A stretch of 64,000 nt of DNA from Aptenodytes patagonicus (GCF_965638725.1 NC_134956.1:24921047-24985046), one strand, 5' to 3'. Positions 37,326 to 48,306 are shown, counted from the stretch's first letter. The notes: generated by a model not told the origin, from the letters alone. Translations and numbers: made by a program.

Positions 37326-39132
37326 GGTCTGATAAGCAAATGCCAATTAGTAAACAGTATGCTGATGGCTACTGTTTTTCTTACCTGTTACCTCAACTTA
37401 GTGCTAGTTATCAGTAAACATCTAATCCGTATTTTAACGTACCACTGCCGTGAGTGAGGGAGGTAACACACACAGCCTTAGCAAACTGTCCGTAGTTACG
37501 GTTTGAGAACAGAGATAAGTTTAGCAATTATATTAAAAAGTTCATGTTTTCAGTGTCTACTGTAGACACATCAAGGTGGCAATATGTTTAAATTTATTAG
37601 GTGATCTGACTGCTGTAGTTATGCCACAATATTTACAAAAATATATTACCTGTTGAATAACTTGAAGTTGCAAATATTTTTTCTTCTGTAAATGTACTGT
37701 GATTTCTCAAGCCTCTTACTCTTTGCTCATCAGAGGCTGAAAACACTAGTTACCGGTTTGCCATTTTCATTAAAGTGTATTCGTGCTAAGTATGTGTAAG
37801 TGTTGAGAGGTGAATTAACAAGTATTAAAGTTTCAGAAGTTTTGCATAGGAGGTAAGTCTTAATTGTATTCTTTTTCTGGTCCGTGTGCAGTAAAGGATA
37901 ATGCAGCCCTTCATTTACTACACAGTTGTCTTTCTGGATAAAAGAGTGCCAACAGCTTCCATTTAATTCTTTCCCACACTGCATGGTTTATATGACAGCG
38001 TCAAGGTGATGCACGCAGTTGTCGCATGAGGTGGCTATCTAAGTACCCCTGCTCTAGTGAACTCTACAACTTAACCTGGATGTGTTGCATTCTTAAAATG
38101 CATTAACACCTTAGTGGTTTGTTACTGTTGATTTATTATTTTTTAAGGAAAGCTAAGCACAGTAACATTTTAAGACCTTACAGTGTGTATTTTGAAGTTT
38201 GGGTTTTTTTTTTTTCTTGAGTTAAAGATCAGAATGAGATTAGTAAAATGCCAGTCATCCCTTTTGGCCTGAAAGGTGATAGGGTCATGTTTTGTTTTTT
38301 AAACCACAACTAACATTAAATAGATTCAAATCAGGTTGATGTGACTTAGCAAACGAGGCTTTAACTAACATCAGGAGATGGGAACCAAAATTATTGACCG
38401 CTGCAAAGAATTTGTATTTGATCTTCAATACTCGTCACACTAAAATGTCTGGCCTCGCGTAGTTTTGTCATATTTCATAGGAAACCGTAAGTCTGAAATC
38501 ACTAAAGAATGCAGGAACAGGAAGATGTACAGTGATACCTGTACATCTCTGCTTTCTTACAGATGTCAATCTGTGCTCAGAGTTGTACAATTTAAAGCAG
38601 TTTCTCTTAAAGATTGCGCTTCTGTTTCTATGGAAGATTGGTACCAAACACTGAGGAATAACAGCATTTTTCAGTTAACGCAATTGGCCTCATTGTTTAT
38701 ACATGCTGTGTAATCCCACAATGCTGCACACAGTTTCTTACAGTACCGGTAAGTATCTGAAATACGTGCTCCTTCCATGATGTGAATCTACTGTTTCCCC
38801 CTCGCAGAAGGGAAGTGGGGGAAGTGACTTCTTTTGAACAAGAAGGGCCAGCAAGCAGGTCTCCCTGACAGTTCTTGCACGTCCAGCTGTGTAACTGACA
38901 GATGATGGCTTCTCTTGTGTCATTCTCTACCAATTTACATACTTCTCCCTCACAGAGGGAGGCTAGAGGGACAGTACAGAAATTACGAAAGGACCCCTCA
39001 TCCAAGTCTCGTTGCAGAACGTTAAGTATTCTAAAAGAAAAAGCTGAAGAGAGGTGTTGAGACACACGAGGAAAAGGCACTGTCTCGATACTTTCAGCAC
39101 TGTAACCTGCAATGATTGTAGAGAAAAACATG
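37326..39132. other. Spacer between THUMPD3 and VHL, left part
   Basis: AT-leaning sequence without a recognisable gene or repeat. The longest frames (144 codons on the minus strand at 38697-39131, 84 on the minus strand at 37730-37984) show no domain. Confidence 0.5.
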
Positions 39133-39683
39133 TGTCCTGGTTTCAGCTGGGATAGTTAATTTCCTTCCTAGTAGCTGGTACAGTGCTGTGTTTTGGATTT
39201 AGGATGAGAGCAAAGTTGATAACACACCGATGTTTTAGTTGTTGCTAGGTAATGCTTGCACTAGTCAAGGACCTTTCAGCTTCCCATGCTCTACCGACTG
39301 AGCAGGCTGGAGGTGCACAAGAAGCTGGGAGGGGGCACAGCCAGGACAGCTGACCCAGACTGGCCAAAGGGACATTCCATACCATGGGACGTCATGCTCA
39401 GTACATAAACTGGGGGAAAGCTGGCCGGGGGGGGCCGCTGCTCGGGGACTGTCTGGGCATCGGTGGGTGGTGAGCAATTGCATTGTGCATCACTTGCTTT
39501 GTGTATTACTATTACTATCATATCATCATCATCATTTTATTTCAATTATTAAACTGTTTTTATCTCAACCCACGAGTCTTTCTAACTTGTGCTCTTCCAA
39601 TTCTCTCCCCCATCCCACCGGGTGGGGGGAGTGAGCGAGCGGCTGCGTGGTGCTCAGTTGCCAACTGAGGTTAAACCATGACA
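39133..39683 (+). mobile_element. Solo LTR, ERVL-like avian family (copy 1)
   Basis: A 551-base fossil LTR that begins TGTCCTGGTTTCAGC and ends GGTTAAACCATGACA, the hallmark ends of an LTR family very abundant in neoavian birds. The flanks are ACATG and AGATG, an imperfect 5-base target-site duplication as expected for ERVL-type integration. A TATA-like element and an ATTAAA-type signal occupy the usual U3 and R places. No internal retroviral sequence adjoins it, so it is a solo LTR left by recombination. The imperfect duplication suggests it is the oldest of the three copies here. Confidence 0.85.
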
Positions 39684-39958
39684 AGATGCTAAACCGCCTT
39701 CACGCACGAAGTGCTGCGTTTTGAGGGGTATCTGTTGTCACATACTCGACAAAGCCGGACATCATCTGAGGAAGCCCACCGACCTTTCCAGAACGGCTGA
39801 AGGCCTTTGCGTGTAGAGCAGACTTAAACCCGTCAGTGCTTCAAGCCCGGTATTTGTTAAAATCCTTTTTGCAGAAAGCCTGCCAGAGCAGCTCCAGCCC
39901 CGGCGTTCCCCGCAGGACGGCTGGGCTCGCTGGCGAGGAACGTCCCTGTGGAAGCAAG
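39684..39958. other. Spacer between solo LTR and CR1
   Basis: About 275 bases of unique-looking sequence with moderate CpG content near 39,895-39,950; nothing recognised. Confidence 0.5.
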
Positions 39959-40250
39959 ATCATAAAATCATGGAATCATTGAGGTTGGAAGAGACCTCTA
40001 AGATCATCGAGTCCAACCGTTGACCCACCACCACCATGCCCACTAAACCATGTCCCTAAGCGCCTCATCTACACGTCTTTTAAATATTTCCAGGGATTTT
40101 GACTCAACCCCTTCCCTGGGCAGCCTGTTCCAATGTTTCACCACTCTTTCAGTAAAGAAATTTTTCCTCACGTCCAATCTAAACCTCCCCTGGCGCAACT
40201 GGAGGCCGTTTTGGCCAAGACCGGACCTCCTAAGGATTTCCTGGCTGTAA
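39959..40250 (-). mobile_element. CR1 LINE, 3' end fragment
   Basis: On the minus strand it encodes [20 protein letters not shown] and ends EALRDMV, the C-terminus of the CR1 reverse-transcriptase polyprotein, followed by the CR1 3' end (seen on + as GAATCATTGAGGTTGGAAG). Typical of 5'-truncated CR1 copies. The frame of the C-terminal segment is open over about 70 codons, so it is not very old. It ends about 100 bases before the VHL promoter palindrome. Confidence 0.93.
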
Positions 40251-40379
40251 CTTCCGCGCTGTGAGCACGTTTCCCTCTTCTCTAACGCGCAGCCCAGCTG
40301 CCGGCACCGCCAGGCCACCGACGGTGGCGGCCGCGGCGGCAGGAGCCCGCCCGCTCCCCGCCGCGGCGGGCCCGGCGAC

Positions 40380-40389
40380 GCGCATGCGC
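40380..40389. promoter_or_regulatory. NRF1-type site, left arm
   Basis: GCGCATGCGC in the context CGCGCATGCGCC, a near-perfect match to the NRF1 consensus YGCGCAYGCGCR. The site is itself palindromic. Confidence 0.55.
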
Positions 40390-40411
40390 CAGGGGGCGGT
40401 ACCGCCCCCTG

Positions 40412-40421
40412 GCGCATGCGC
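40412..40421. promoter_or_regulatory. NRF1-type site, right arm
   Basis: Second GCGCATGCGC, mirror image of the left-arm site, 39 bases upstream of the VHL ATG. Confidence 0.55.
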
Positions 40422-40459
40422 GTCGCCGGGCCCGCCGCGGCGGGGAGCGAGCGAGGGGG

Positions 40460-40679
40460 ATGTCGCCGCCGGGGCCGGGGCCGGGGCCGGGGCCGGGGCC
40501 GGGGCCGGAGGGCGGCGGGCCGTGCCTGCGCTCCGTCAACACGCGCGAACTCTCCGAGGTGGTTTTCAACAACCGCAGCCCCCGCTCCGTCCTCCCGATC
40601 TGGGTGGACTTCGAGGGCAGGCCGCGCTACTACCCGGTCCTGCAGCCGCGCACCGGGCGGATCATGCACAGCTACCGGG
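40460..40679 (+). CDS. VHL: VHL coding exon 1 (residues 1-73 plus part of Gly74)
   Basis: Gly-Pro repeat, then [20 protein letters not shown] and the beta-domain strands to HSYRG. The ATG has a G at -3. Donor CGGG|GTGGGT. No other in-frame ATG was found upstream in the palindrome. Confidence 0.93.
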
Positions 40680-41828
40680 GTGGGTGCGGCTGGCCGGGCC
40701 GGGGCGCCGGGGGGGGTGCGGTTGCCGGCGGGCACCGGGCGGGCGGGCTGGCTGGTGGCGGCGGCGGGCCTCCCCCGGGCTTCCTCGCGGGTGCGGGAAT
40801 GAAACGCCGCCCTTCGGGGTCCGGGCACGGCAGCCCCGGCCAGCTGCGGGAGGCCGTCCGGGAAGCAGAAGCCTGCTTTCCGTGACCGGGCGTATCGGCT
40901 CGGCTCGGGAGGCCAGGAGACCGCACCGCTTTCCTTTCCTCTCCGCCCCCGCTCCCCGGTGACATCCCCCGGTCGCGCAGGCGACCAGGGCCGCGGCGGT
41001 GGCCTCTAAAGGAGAGCTCGGCTGGAGAGCAGATGGGTTCCTTACGGGTGCCCCTGAAAACTGCTCGTTAAAAAGCGCGGTAACGGCTGCGTTTCCACCT
41101 TGTTCTCTCCCAGGTCACCTCTGGCTGTTCCGGGACGCGGGGACAAACGATGGACTCCTTGTCAACCAGCAGGAGCTGTTTATCGCGGCTCCCAACGTGA
41201 ACAAAGCAGACATCACGCTGCCAGGTAAAGAGAACAGGACTGCGCATGTCGTGGAAACTGATGAGTTTTGTACTTGATCTCTTTGCACTTCAATGTAAGG
41301 ACCTAGCGAGAAATCAGGTACTCCAGTAATAAAATCTAGCTGTAAAGTAGGAAGAGATCGTGAGGGTTTCTAGATAGAGCTGTGTCACCCCACTGTACTG
41401 GTTAGAGCTATTGACAGACCTCTCATAGATGTCTCTGATGGGTTTTGTAGCGTGCCTCACGACAGGAAACAACAAGTTCTCTTCCTCTCTTTCGCGTGAA
41501 TTTAGTGTGTTGTGAATAACGCTGCTACATGTTATGTTCTGTATCCGCGTACTTGGAGAAGAACTGTCTGTGTTTGAGGCAGCAGCTCATGAGAGCCCTT
41601 CTGACGAGGTCATGTGTGTGTGTGTGTTTGTTTTTAACCTCAGTGTTCACCCTGAAAGAGAGATGTCTCCAGGTTGTTCGCAGTCTGGTCAAACCGATGG
41701 ACTACAGGAAACTGGATATTGTTCGATCGCTATACGAAGAGCTGGAAGATCATCCTGATATTAGGAAGGATCTTCAGCGGCTTTCTCTGGAGAGAAGTGA
41801 AACGCTGAGGAACGGAATTCTGGAATAA
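40460..41828 (+). CDS. VHL: VHL, von Hippel-Lindau tumour suppressor (E3 ligase substrate receptor)
   Basis: pVHL binds hydroxyproline in HIF-alpha with its beta domain and elongin C with its alpha domain, delivering HIF to the CUL2-RBX1 ubiquitin ligase. Coding exons: 40460-40679, 41114-41224, 41644-41828; all GT-AG, phases agree, 171 codons plus stop (human 213, short form 160). The HIF-pocket residues are present: Tyr58, Ser71, His75 and Trp77 (human 98, 111, 115, 117). The elongin C helix [16 protein letters not shown] begins at residue 113 (human 157). The acidic repeats of the long human form are absent; in their place the N-terminus is MSPP followed by six Gly-Pro pairs encoded by GGGGCC repeats. 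Exon 2 is 111 bases, 12 shorter than human, removing four residues before ITLP. The start lies 10 bases after a perfect palindrome. Confidence 0.97.
40471..40506 (+). repeat. VHL: Coding GGGGCC hexanucleotide repeat, six units
   Basis: Six exact GGGGCC units within VHL exon 1, read as Gly-Pro pairs. The same unit expands in human C9orf72 disease; here it is short and lies in coding sequence. Confidence 0.9.
41114..41224 (+). CDS. VHL: VHL coding exon 2 (residues 74-110)
   Basis: Encodes [20 protein letters not shown] and on to ADITLP, with His75 and Trp77 of the hydroxyproline pocket. Acceptor CTCCCAG, donor CCAG|GTAAAG. Four codons fewer than in human. Confidence 0.95.
41644..41828 (+). CDS. 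VHL: VHL coding exon 3 (residues 111-171) and stop
   Basis: Encodes the alpha domain [20 protein letters not shown] through [20 protein letters not shown], with Cys118 equivalent to human Cys162. TAA at 41826-41828. Acceptor TTAACCTCAG. Confidence 0.96.
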
Positions 41829-44011
41829 CGCGATTACTCGCTCCAGACTCTTTAAATAGCAAACCACTGAGTTGAAGCAGGGATAGTCACCGCGAAACGT
41901 GCCGAGAACTAATGTCTGTATTTTAAGTTCTGAAACACCAACTCAGTTAAATTGATGATGTCAAGTCAGATCCAAAAGACTAAACAGCACGTAGAAGCAC
42001 ACCGGGTTCCTGGTGGTTCAGTTCTGTTCTCCGTGACGTGTATTGCAAACCGATGTCTCTAGAGGCCTTGCGTGGGTGAAGCTCAGCAGTTTTGTTTGGA
42101 CTGTCTCAGAACACTGCACAGGGACATAAGATCAGGGCATCTGTTTGGAGAATACGCATACAGATTAACTTTCGTTGTATTAGAAAGTAAATTGCAGCAA
42201 GGATTCATTTAATCCAGACTCTAATGATTGTAAGTGGCAGACCAACACCAGTTTTGCTTGAATAATTTGTTTTCGATGGAATTCCACTCTCTCACACTTA
42301 GCCTAGATTTGCCCGTGAATCGCAAAGCATGTGGGTGTGTGCGTGTATGTGAGGGTTTCCATCACCACCTTTGGAGGACCTGGCCTGAAGCATTACGTTG
42401 GTGGAAAGATGACGTGTAAATGCTTGGGATTTTTTCTGCCTCTTACCTTTGCGTTCATAAACCCATGTCATACCCGCTCTGAGGCTGACACATTTTTACA
42501 CAGATCATACCTTGAATGCCTTATTTGTCCTTCATGATTGGATTCTTGCCTAGTTGATCTCAAGGTGATCCAACCTAGTCCGCCATATAGACTGGATCCT
42601 AGTTTTGGGACACCTTTCTCCTCCACAGCTGCTTCCCCAGCTTCCTGTACAGGCATATCGGGTAGCGTTCGTAGAAGGTAGATGCTTTGAGTCCTGCCTT
42701 TTCCCATCGCAATGCAGTAGTTCGGGTCGTAGTGGGGGGCCTTTTCAGGGAGTGTGGACCAGTGAAGTTGCTGTCTCGTCAGGAGCAGACAGCAGACTGT
42801 ATCAGCTCCTACAGGCCTATTGCTAGATCCAGCTCACAAACAGACCCATGCTTTATTACAGGCTAGATAAGCAGAGAAAACATTTCTTTACCTATGTTCT
42901 GTTCCCCCCATACCTCAGTTAGGACGTGTATTTGTGTGAATGTACACACGTAATTCAAAGCAACATTGCTTTTAGCAGATGCACGGATTGTCCACCAAGT
43001 AACAGACGTAGTGCTGTTCAATGTTAGAAGCAGATTGGTAGGAGATTATAGCAGGTTATTTCTGTGGCATACATTTCTTTCCAGTTATACATTCAAAGAA
43101 ACACAGCTGTGAAACTGAGAATATCAATGTATTCTGTAAGTATTAAATGTCTCCCCTTTTTGTAGACTTGTTTTTCTTACGTATTTGAAGTGTATGAATT
43201 GACCTTTGTCATAAAAATGTAAATCCATGCTAACTTTTTTACTCTGTCAAATAACTTCACAGTGCTTGTGCCTGTCTGCATGTATTCCTGCAACACTCCT
43301 GAAAGTCATTCTAGTTGATCAGCAACAGATACTTTCATATTGAGTTTCTAAACTGCTCCGCCCCCTGTTCCTGCAAAACTGTGTTGTGGCCAACACTAAA
43401 CTGTTACCACGACTTTAGGCAGTGTCTGTGCGTGAACGTAGCTACGTTACAATTTCTGCTTTTACCACCTTTTGCAGATCTCTTTCAGAGACAAGTGAGC
43501 CTGTGCAGGCCTCAGGAGTAGACATCAGTAAGTCACCCAGCTCCTAGGGAGCCCTTAGGTTCGAGGGTGCCGCGCTGTGCTCCTGCAGGTGGGGTCCTGC
43601 AGATACCCGAGAGGAATTTCTCTCCTGATGTCCTTGTGATGCTGTGCGTTAGGATTAACGTGGCCGTGCTGCCAGCCAGTTGCAGAAAACTGGCCTGCTT
43701 GACTCCGTGGTTTTTCTTTTAATGTAGTAGGTATTAGGTCTTAGGTTTAACAGATCTGTACATATCACAAACATTCTGTATATTTCTGATTTACGTGGGG
43801 TCTGTGATCTCTTCGATTATTAGAATAATTAGATTATTATAATCTTATTGGAATAATTTAAATTTATTCCATTAGTCTGTGACTTCTTCCAGTATACAGC
43901 CAGTCAGTAACACTTTCCTAGTACAATGTTTATCGCTGCTAATGGATCAGATTCCTTGGATTCCTGCATGTTAGCAGACAGAAAAGCATACTGCCAAAAC
44001 AAACATATGAA
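41829..44011 (+). other. VHL 3' UTR and downstream spacer
   Basis: No gene recognised. The VHL 3' UTR must lie at the start; no AATAAA is obvious near the stop, and an ATTAAA at about 43,142 is a possible but unproven signal. An AT-rich segment with partial inverted symmetry lies near 43,816-43,870. Confidence 0.4.
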
Positions 44012-44067
44012 AACTACCTCATGATCTCATCGCTCATAGAACTACCTCATGAACTCATCGCTCATAG
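44012..44067. repeat. 28-bp tandem duplication
   Basis: Two adjacent copies of a 28-base unit starting AACTACCTCATG (44012-44039, 44040-44067), differing at one position. Confidence 0.9.
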
Positions 44068-47000
44068 GAGTACCCTGTCTTTGCTTAACTTTAGTTACAT
44101 TCACTGAATTCCAAGGCAACTTAAATCCTGAGCTAAAGAGCAGCTCCTGATGGGCAACAATTAGTTGTGGATGCTTTGTGTTAACTTGCTGTGGTTCAGT
44201 CTATTTTCTAAGGGACATTTTCTGTCCACTCTTTCAAAGATTGACCTGAGGGTGATTTGTTACTGTGTAGGAATGAACCGAGGATCTGTCAGTCCCTGGA
44301 CAGCCTGACTGATGAGGGTACACCCAAAGCAGGGAGCATTGGATTGTTCCTCAATGGCTGTTCAACTTAAATTGCATAAAAATGCAGAAACAATTGTCGG
44401 GGTAGAGACCATCCTTCAACTATGTGCTGTCATCTGCAGTCACATATCTACAGTGTCTCTCTACCGCCTTTCCCTCATCAATTTGTGTTTTAAAAGTGAA
44501 ACTTGATTCTTTGGAAGACTGTGTGCTATTACCCACAGAATCCCAAGTAGAAGGTGGCATTTCCCTGAATCCTTGAGGTATGTGAGTCCTAGGACAAGAA
44601 TTTTACAAACCCTGCTTCAGTTCTTTAGCTTTAGCATTTCATTTAAGCACAGATGCTGTCCTTGCACAGCAGGCCAGCTGCTCTCGATCCCCTCCTGAGG
44701 TGGCAAATGCCTCATTCGTAGAACAGAGGCCAGACAGGGACTTTTGGATTCCACACCAGGCAGCTGTCTCCAAGTTAGGCACTGTAGCATCTGATTTTTA
44801 GTACCAACGTACATTACTTGGATCTAGCTTCACAACTTTATGCTATCATTTCATTCTGCCAACAGTAGCTGACTACTCTTTGCACAGCCACTAAGAGTAG
44901 GAAATACTTTATTTTTAAAATAATGACTGCCTCTTGCCTAATGTATAGCAAGAGGCAATCCATGCTTGAAATCTTATACTTTCCCTAGACAAGACAACAA
45001 AGGAAATTCTACTTCCATTTCGCAGATGAAATTGAGTTTTCCAAAGTTATGCAAGAAGTCTGGGAGAAGAAGGGACTGAACACAAATAGAAAGTCCAATG
45101 CAGAACCCTGTTCATGCAGCTGCCTCCCCTGTTCCTCCCACAGCTGTTTTCTTGCAATGTGGATGGATTTTCTTGTGATACGAATTCTGTAACTGCTTAG
45201 CTAATTTTAGCTCTCGCATACCATCTAAGTGTTGATTTTCCTGTTGACAAATCATGAAATACCTTTTTTTTTCCCCATACATCAGGTTTAAAAACCTAGC
45301 AACTTCCTCTCTAAGATGAGAAGCACTTAAAAACATCTCTCACAAATAACTGACAAGGTTTTGTTTTTACAGACCACTGAGTCACACCTGATGTTACATT
45401 TGATCCTCTTGCCACAGTCTGACAGCACTGTTACAGGTCTTGCTGGTTCCATCTTGTCTTTTTAACCAACGTGGCAGTGATTGTGAGCATTTTAAATAAC
45501 ACCGTCATTTAGCCGGGCTAGTCATAAGAGTCAAATTATCAACTGCTCACAAGACCCTACCATGGACTAGTTTAGTAATAACATCAGCCCAGCCTGTGTA
45601 TCTTATTTTTTTTAATTAGAGGCATTCTAGCATAAAAGCAATTTGATTACATATTGTTTGTCATTGGAATGCAATAGCTCATAATATTTCTGATATCATT
45701 TGGTTTTCATTCTTCAGCCAAACCCATGGCTCGAGTATTTAAACAAAGTGCAAGGCACTGACAGATGTAAGGAAGTAATTGACATAAAAGCCTGTTCCAT
45801 TAGAATTATTAAAGCAGGTGCATGAATGCTATACTAGAAATTTTTGGTCATTAAAGAACTCCTGTTGATAAAATATGTTTAAGAAAAATAAACAACAAAA
45901 CTGGATGTTATAGGTAGGTAAACTTCTGGAGAAAGGCTCAACATATGCAAGAAAGTGTATTTCTTCTGTTCTGGAGTGCTCCTTTGGGTGAGAATAAAAA
46001 CAGACTAGAGAAAAACCCCAGCTGGCTCTAAGACACGAACATTGGAAAATGGAGCCTCCTACTAGTTACTCAGCTAGATTAGTAGTGAGTGAAAGTTGCC
46101 ATTTACTTGTGACAACTGCATTAAAAATTTGGGTTGTTTTCAGTTGGAGTCATAGCACTGTCTCATTTGGCAGTCACGGGAGCAGCAGTGAGTTGAGTGA
46201 GAAAGGTCAGGACCAGACTGAAAGTTCTCACTCGACACAACTGCTGGGTGCGGTGTGGTGGGAACGCGCTGCTGCAGGAAGTGGCGGGCCACAGCTGGCG
46301 GTGAAAAACACTCGACAAATAACAAATTATTCTGACATTTGTTTAGTGTCCAAGGGCTCAAGGAGAGCACGCAGCAGTACAGAGTCCTGCCTAATACCTC
46401 ATTCTTTGAAAGCGAAGGCTAAACAACAGGAATATATAGGATCATTCTAGTCTCCGTTTGAAAAAGTAAATTTCAGTTCCCTTGTAAAACCTTTTATTAC
46501 ATACAATATTTAGTGCAAGACTGAAGCCGTACGCACAGTTAGATGCATTCTTTCCCCTCGTTTTCCCATGAGGCAAATAGTCCAAAAGGTTTCAGGTTTT
46601 TTTCCAGTACCCAAGGGAAAGAAGTGTCCTTTCTTCCTGTTTTTATCCAATTCTTTGCAACACAAATTTCAATCTCATCTTACGTGACTTTCAGAGATGC
46701 TTTGATCGTCTTCCCATGACAGAGAATTTAGGTATGTGTCAGAGGGACAGTAAGCGGGGAAAAGGGAGGGGGAAAAAACATAAATTTAACTGTTACTGTT
46801 GAAATAGTACTACTGCTAAAACAGTTAGGTCCCAAGGCAATCTTTGAATGGTGATATTTTAAATAATAATACACTTTGGATATTTTTGTTCAGGTTTTTT
46901 TTCTGTCTTTTGACCTTGTAGCTACATTAATATCACATTTTTCAGCTTTTCCTTGCCGTAGTGGGGGTAAGAAATTAATTGTTACTTTAATGGTACTTGA

Positions 47001-48022
47001 AAGGTTCATGCTTTCTGAGGCAAGAAGTATAGAAAACTGCCAAAGTTTGAAAGTTTGATACTGAAAACAAGAGTCAGCTGTACTGTAAAATATATGCAGA
47101 TTATAAAGAAATAGTAAATTAAAAGCTTTCAAAACTTACAGTACTGTTTGCAATTAATACAAAAGACCTAGGGCTAAATATGAACAAAAAGAAGAGAAAG
47201 AGGAATGGGTTACAATTACGTGTTACAAACTGTCCCATGATGGCAGAGGTACAGCTATAAGGCTCTCCAAGTAGATCATTTTGCCAGAAGTATTTGTAGC
47301 ATGTACACTGGCAAATTAATTAATTACAAATTTTTATCAAAAGCAGGTTAAATAGGAAAAAAAAGGGAAAAACTAAAAATTTAGAAAAATTGCTGACTTT
47401 AAGAACATATTTTAAACCTAATCCTTGATGACCGAGACCTGGTCATATGACCACTTTTGATGTTTTTTTTACTTCTCACTCCCTGCATCTGCTACCATCC
47501 TACATATTATAATAAGTGAAATCCTGTACGCTCCAATGATTGTAAAATCATGGCAACAGTCAGACTGGCAGGAGGATCACTGCTCAGTATTAGCTGGCAG
47601 TGCTTTTTACTGCCCTCTTTGTCGGTACACATTTCTTTCTTGGATCTTGTGAGATCTTTGAAACTTTCTCGATCCCCAGTTGTACAGCACCCAACACAGT
47701 GGGGAGCATGGTTGGTGTAGCTCTTAGGGGGATCTACGTTTAGAAAACACGCACCCCCATACCTATATGGGTGAACAAATTACTAGCTGACTGCCCTGGA
47801 GACGTGGCCAAAGTCTGGGCTGAGCAGGCAAGCTGGCTCTGCCGGGCACCGCTCCTGACCTACACACCTGATCTCACTTTGTCTGTGAGCAGCTGTTGCA
47901 CAGCCTGTCGGCAATACCAGCTGTGCATAACATGCAGGAAAGCATCTTTCACCTCCATCACGTGAAACTTGTGATTTGGCAACCAGGCTGGAGCAATAAG
48001 CACACACAGAAAGGAAAATCTG
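44068..48022. other. Spacer between VHL and IRAK2
   Basis: No supportable gene. A short perfect hairpin (TGCCTCTTGC, 10-base loop, GCAAGAGGCA) lies at 44928-44957. A 133-codon + strand frame at 46049-46450 has no recognisable domain. Otherwise unique-looking AT-leaning sequence that becomes GC-richer near IRAK2. Confidence 0.45.
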
Positions 48023-48052
48023 ATTTGCATTTGGGGCCGGGGCCTGACGTCA
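48023..48052 (+). promoter_or_regulatory. IRAK2: Octamer and CRE motifs upstream of IRAK2
   Basis: ATTTGCAT (48023-48030) is the reverse complement of the ATGCAAAT octamer. Fifteen bases on is the full palindromic cAMP-response element TGACGTCA (48045-48052), separated by a GGGGCCGGGGCC stretch. They lie about 250 bases before the first in-frame ATG of IRAK2, so they are plausible promoter elements, for CREB/ATF and POU factors. Inferred from motif only. Confidence 0.45.
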
Positions 48053-48306
48053 GCCAGAGCAGGAAGCAGTGAAGTGTGGTCTGACCCTACCAAGAAACAC
48101 TTGCCTGTGTGACTCGGCTCTTCCTCCAGCAAAGAACAAGTCGGGCCGGGGTGGGGACAGGCTGCCAAGGCCAGCCCCTTTGAGAAGAGGAAGCTTTTGG
48201 GGAAAATCTACGCTCCACAGCACGTAGAGGAGGCAGAGACTGGTGAGCGTCACTGCCTGTAGCCATAATCCCTGCCCTAGGCATGCACCATGCGTAGCCG
48301 CTGCTG

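Larger units (their letters stand above)
40352..40449. promoter_or_regulatory. VHL: 98-bp perfect palindrome in the VHL promoter
   Basis: Arms 40352-40400 and 40401-40449 are exact reverse complements with no spacer. The centre is GGCGGT|ACCGCC. Each arm holds a GCGCATGCGC (NRF1-type) motif and a CCAGGGGGCGG segment resembling Sp1/CTCF sites. It ends 10 bases before the VHL start codon, so it probably overlaps the core promoter or 5' UTR. A foldback assembly artefact is a real alternative. Confidence 0.8.

Noticed and set aside
40043-40828. 261-codon minus-strand frame across the VHL promoter
   Set aside because: It is a chance fusion of the CR1 reverse-transcriptase end with antisense GC-rich VHL sequence, not a gene.
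44928-44957. Short hairpin resembling a small RNA stem
   Set aside because: The stem is only 10 pairs, too short for a microRNA precursor, and no flanking pairing supports it.
46049-46450. 133-codon + strand frame between VHL and IRAK2
   Set aside because: No recognisable domain or neighbouring exon structure; another frame is open on the opposite strand.
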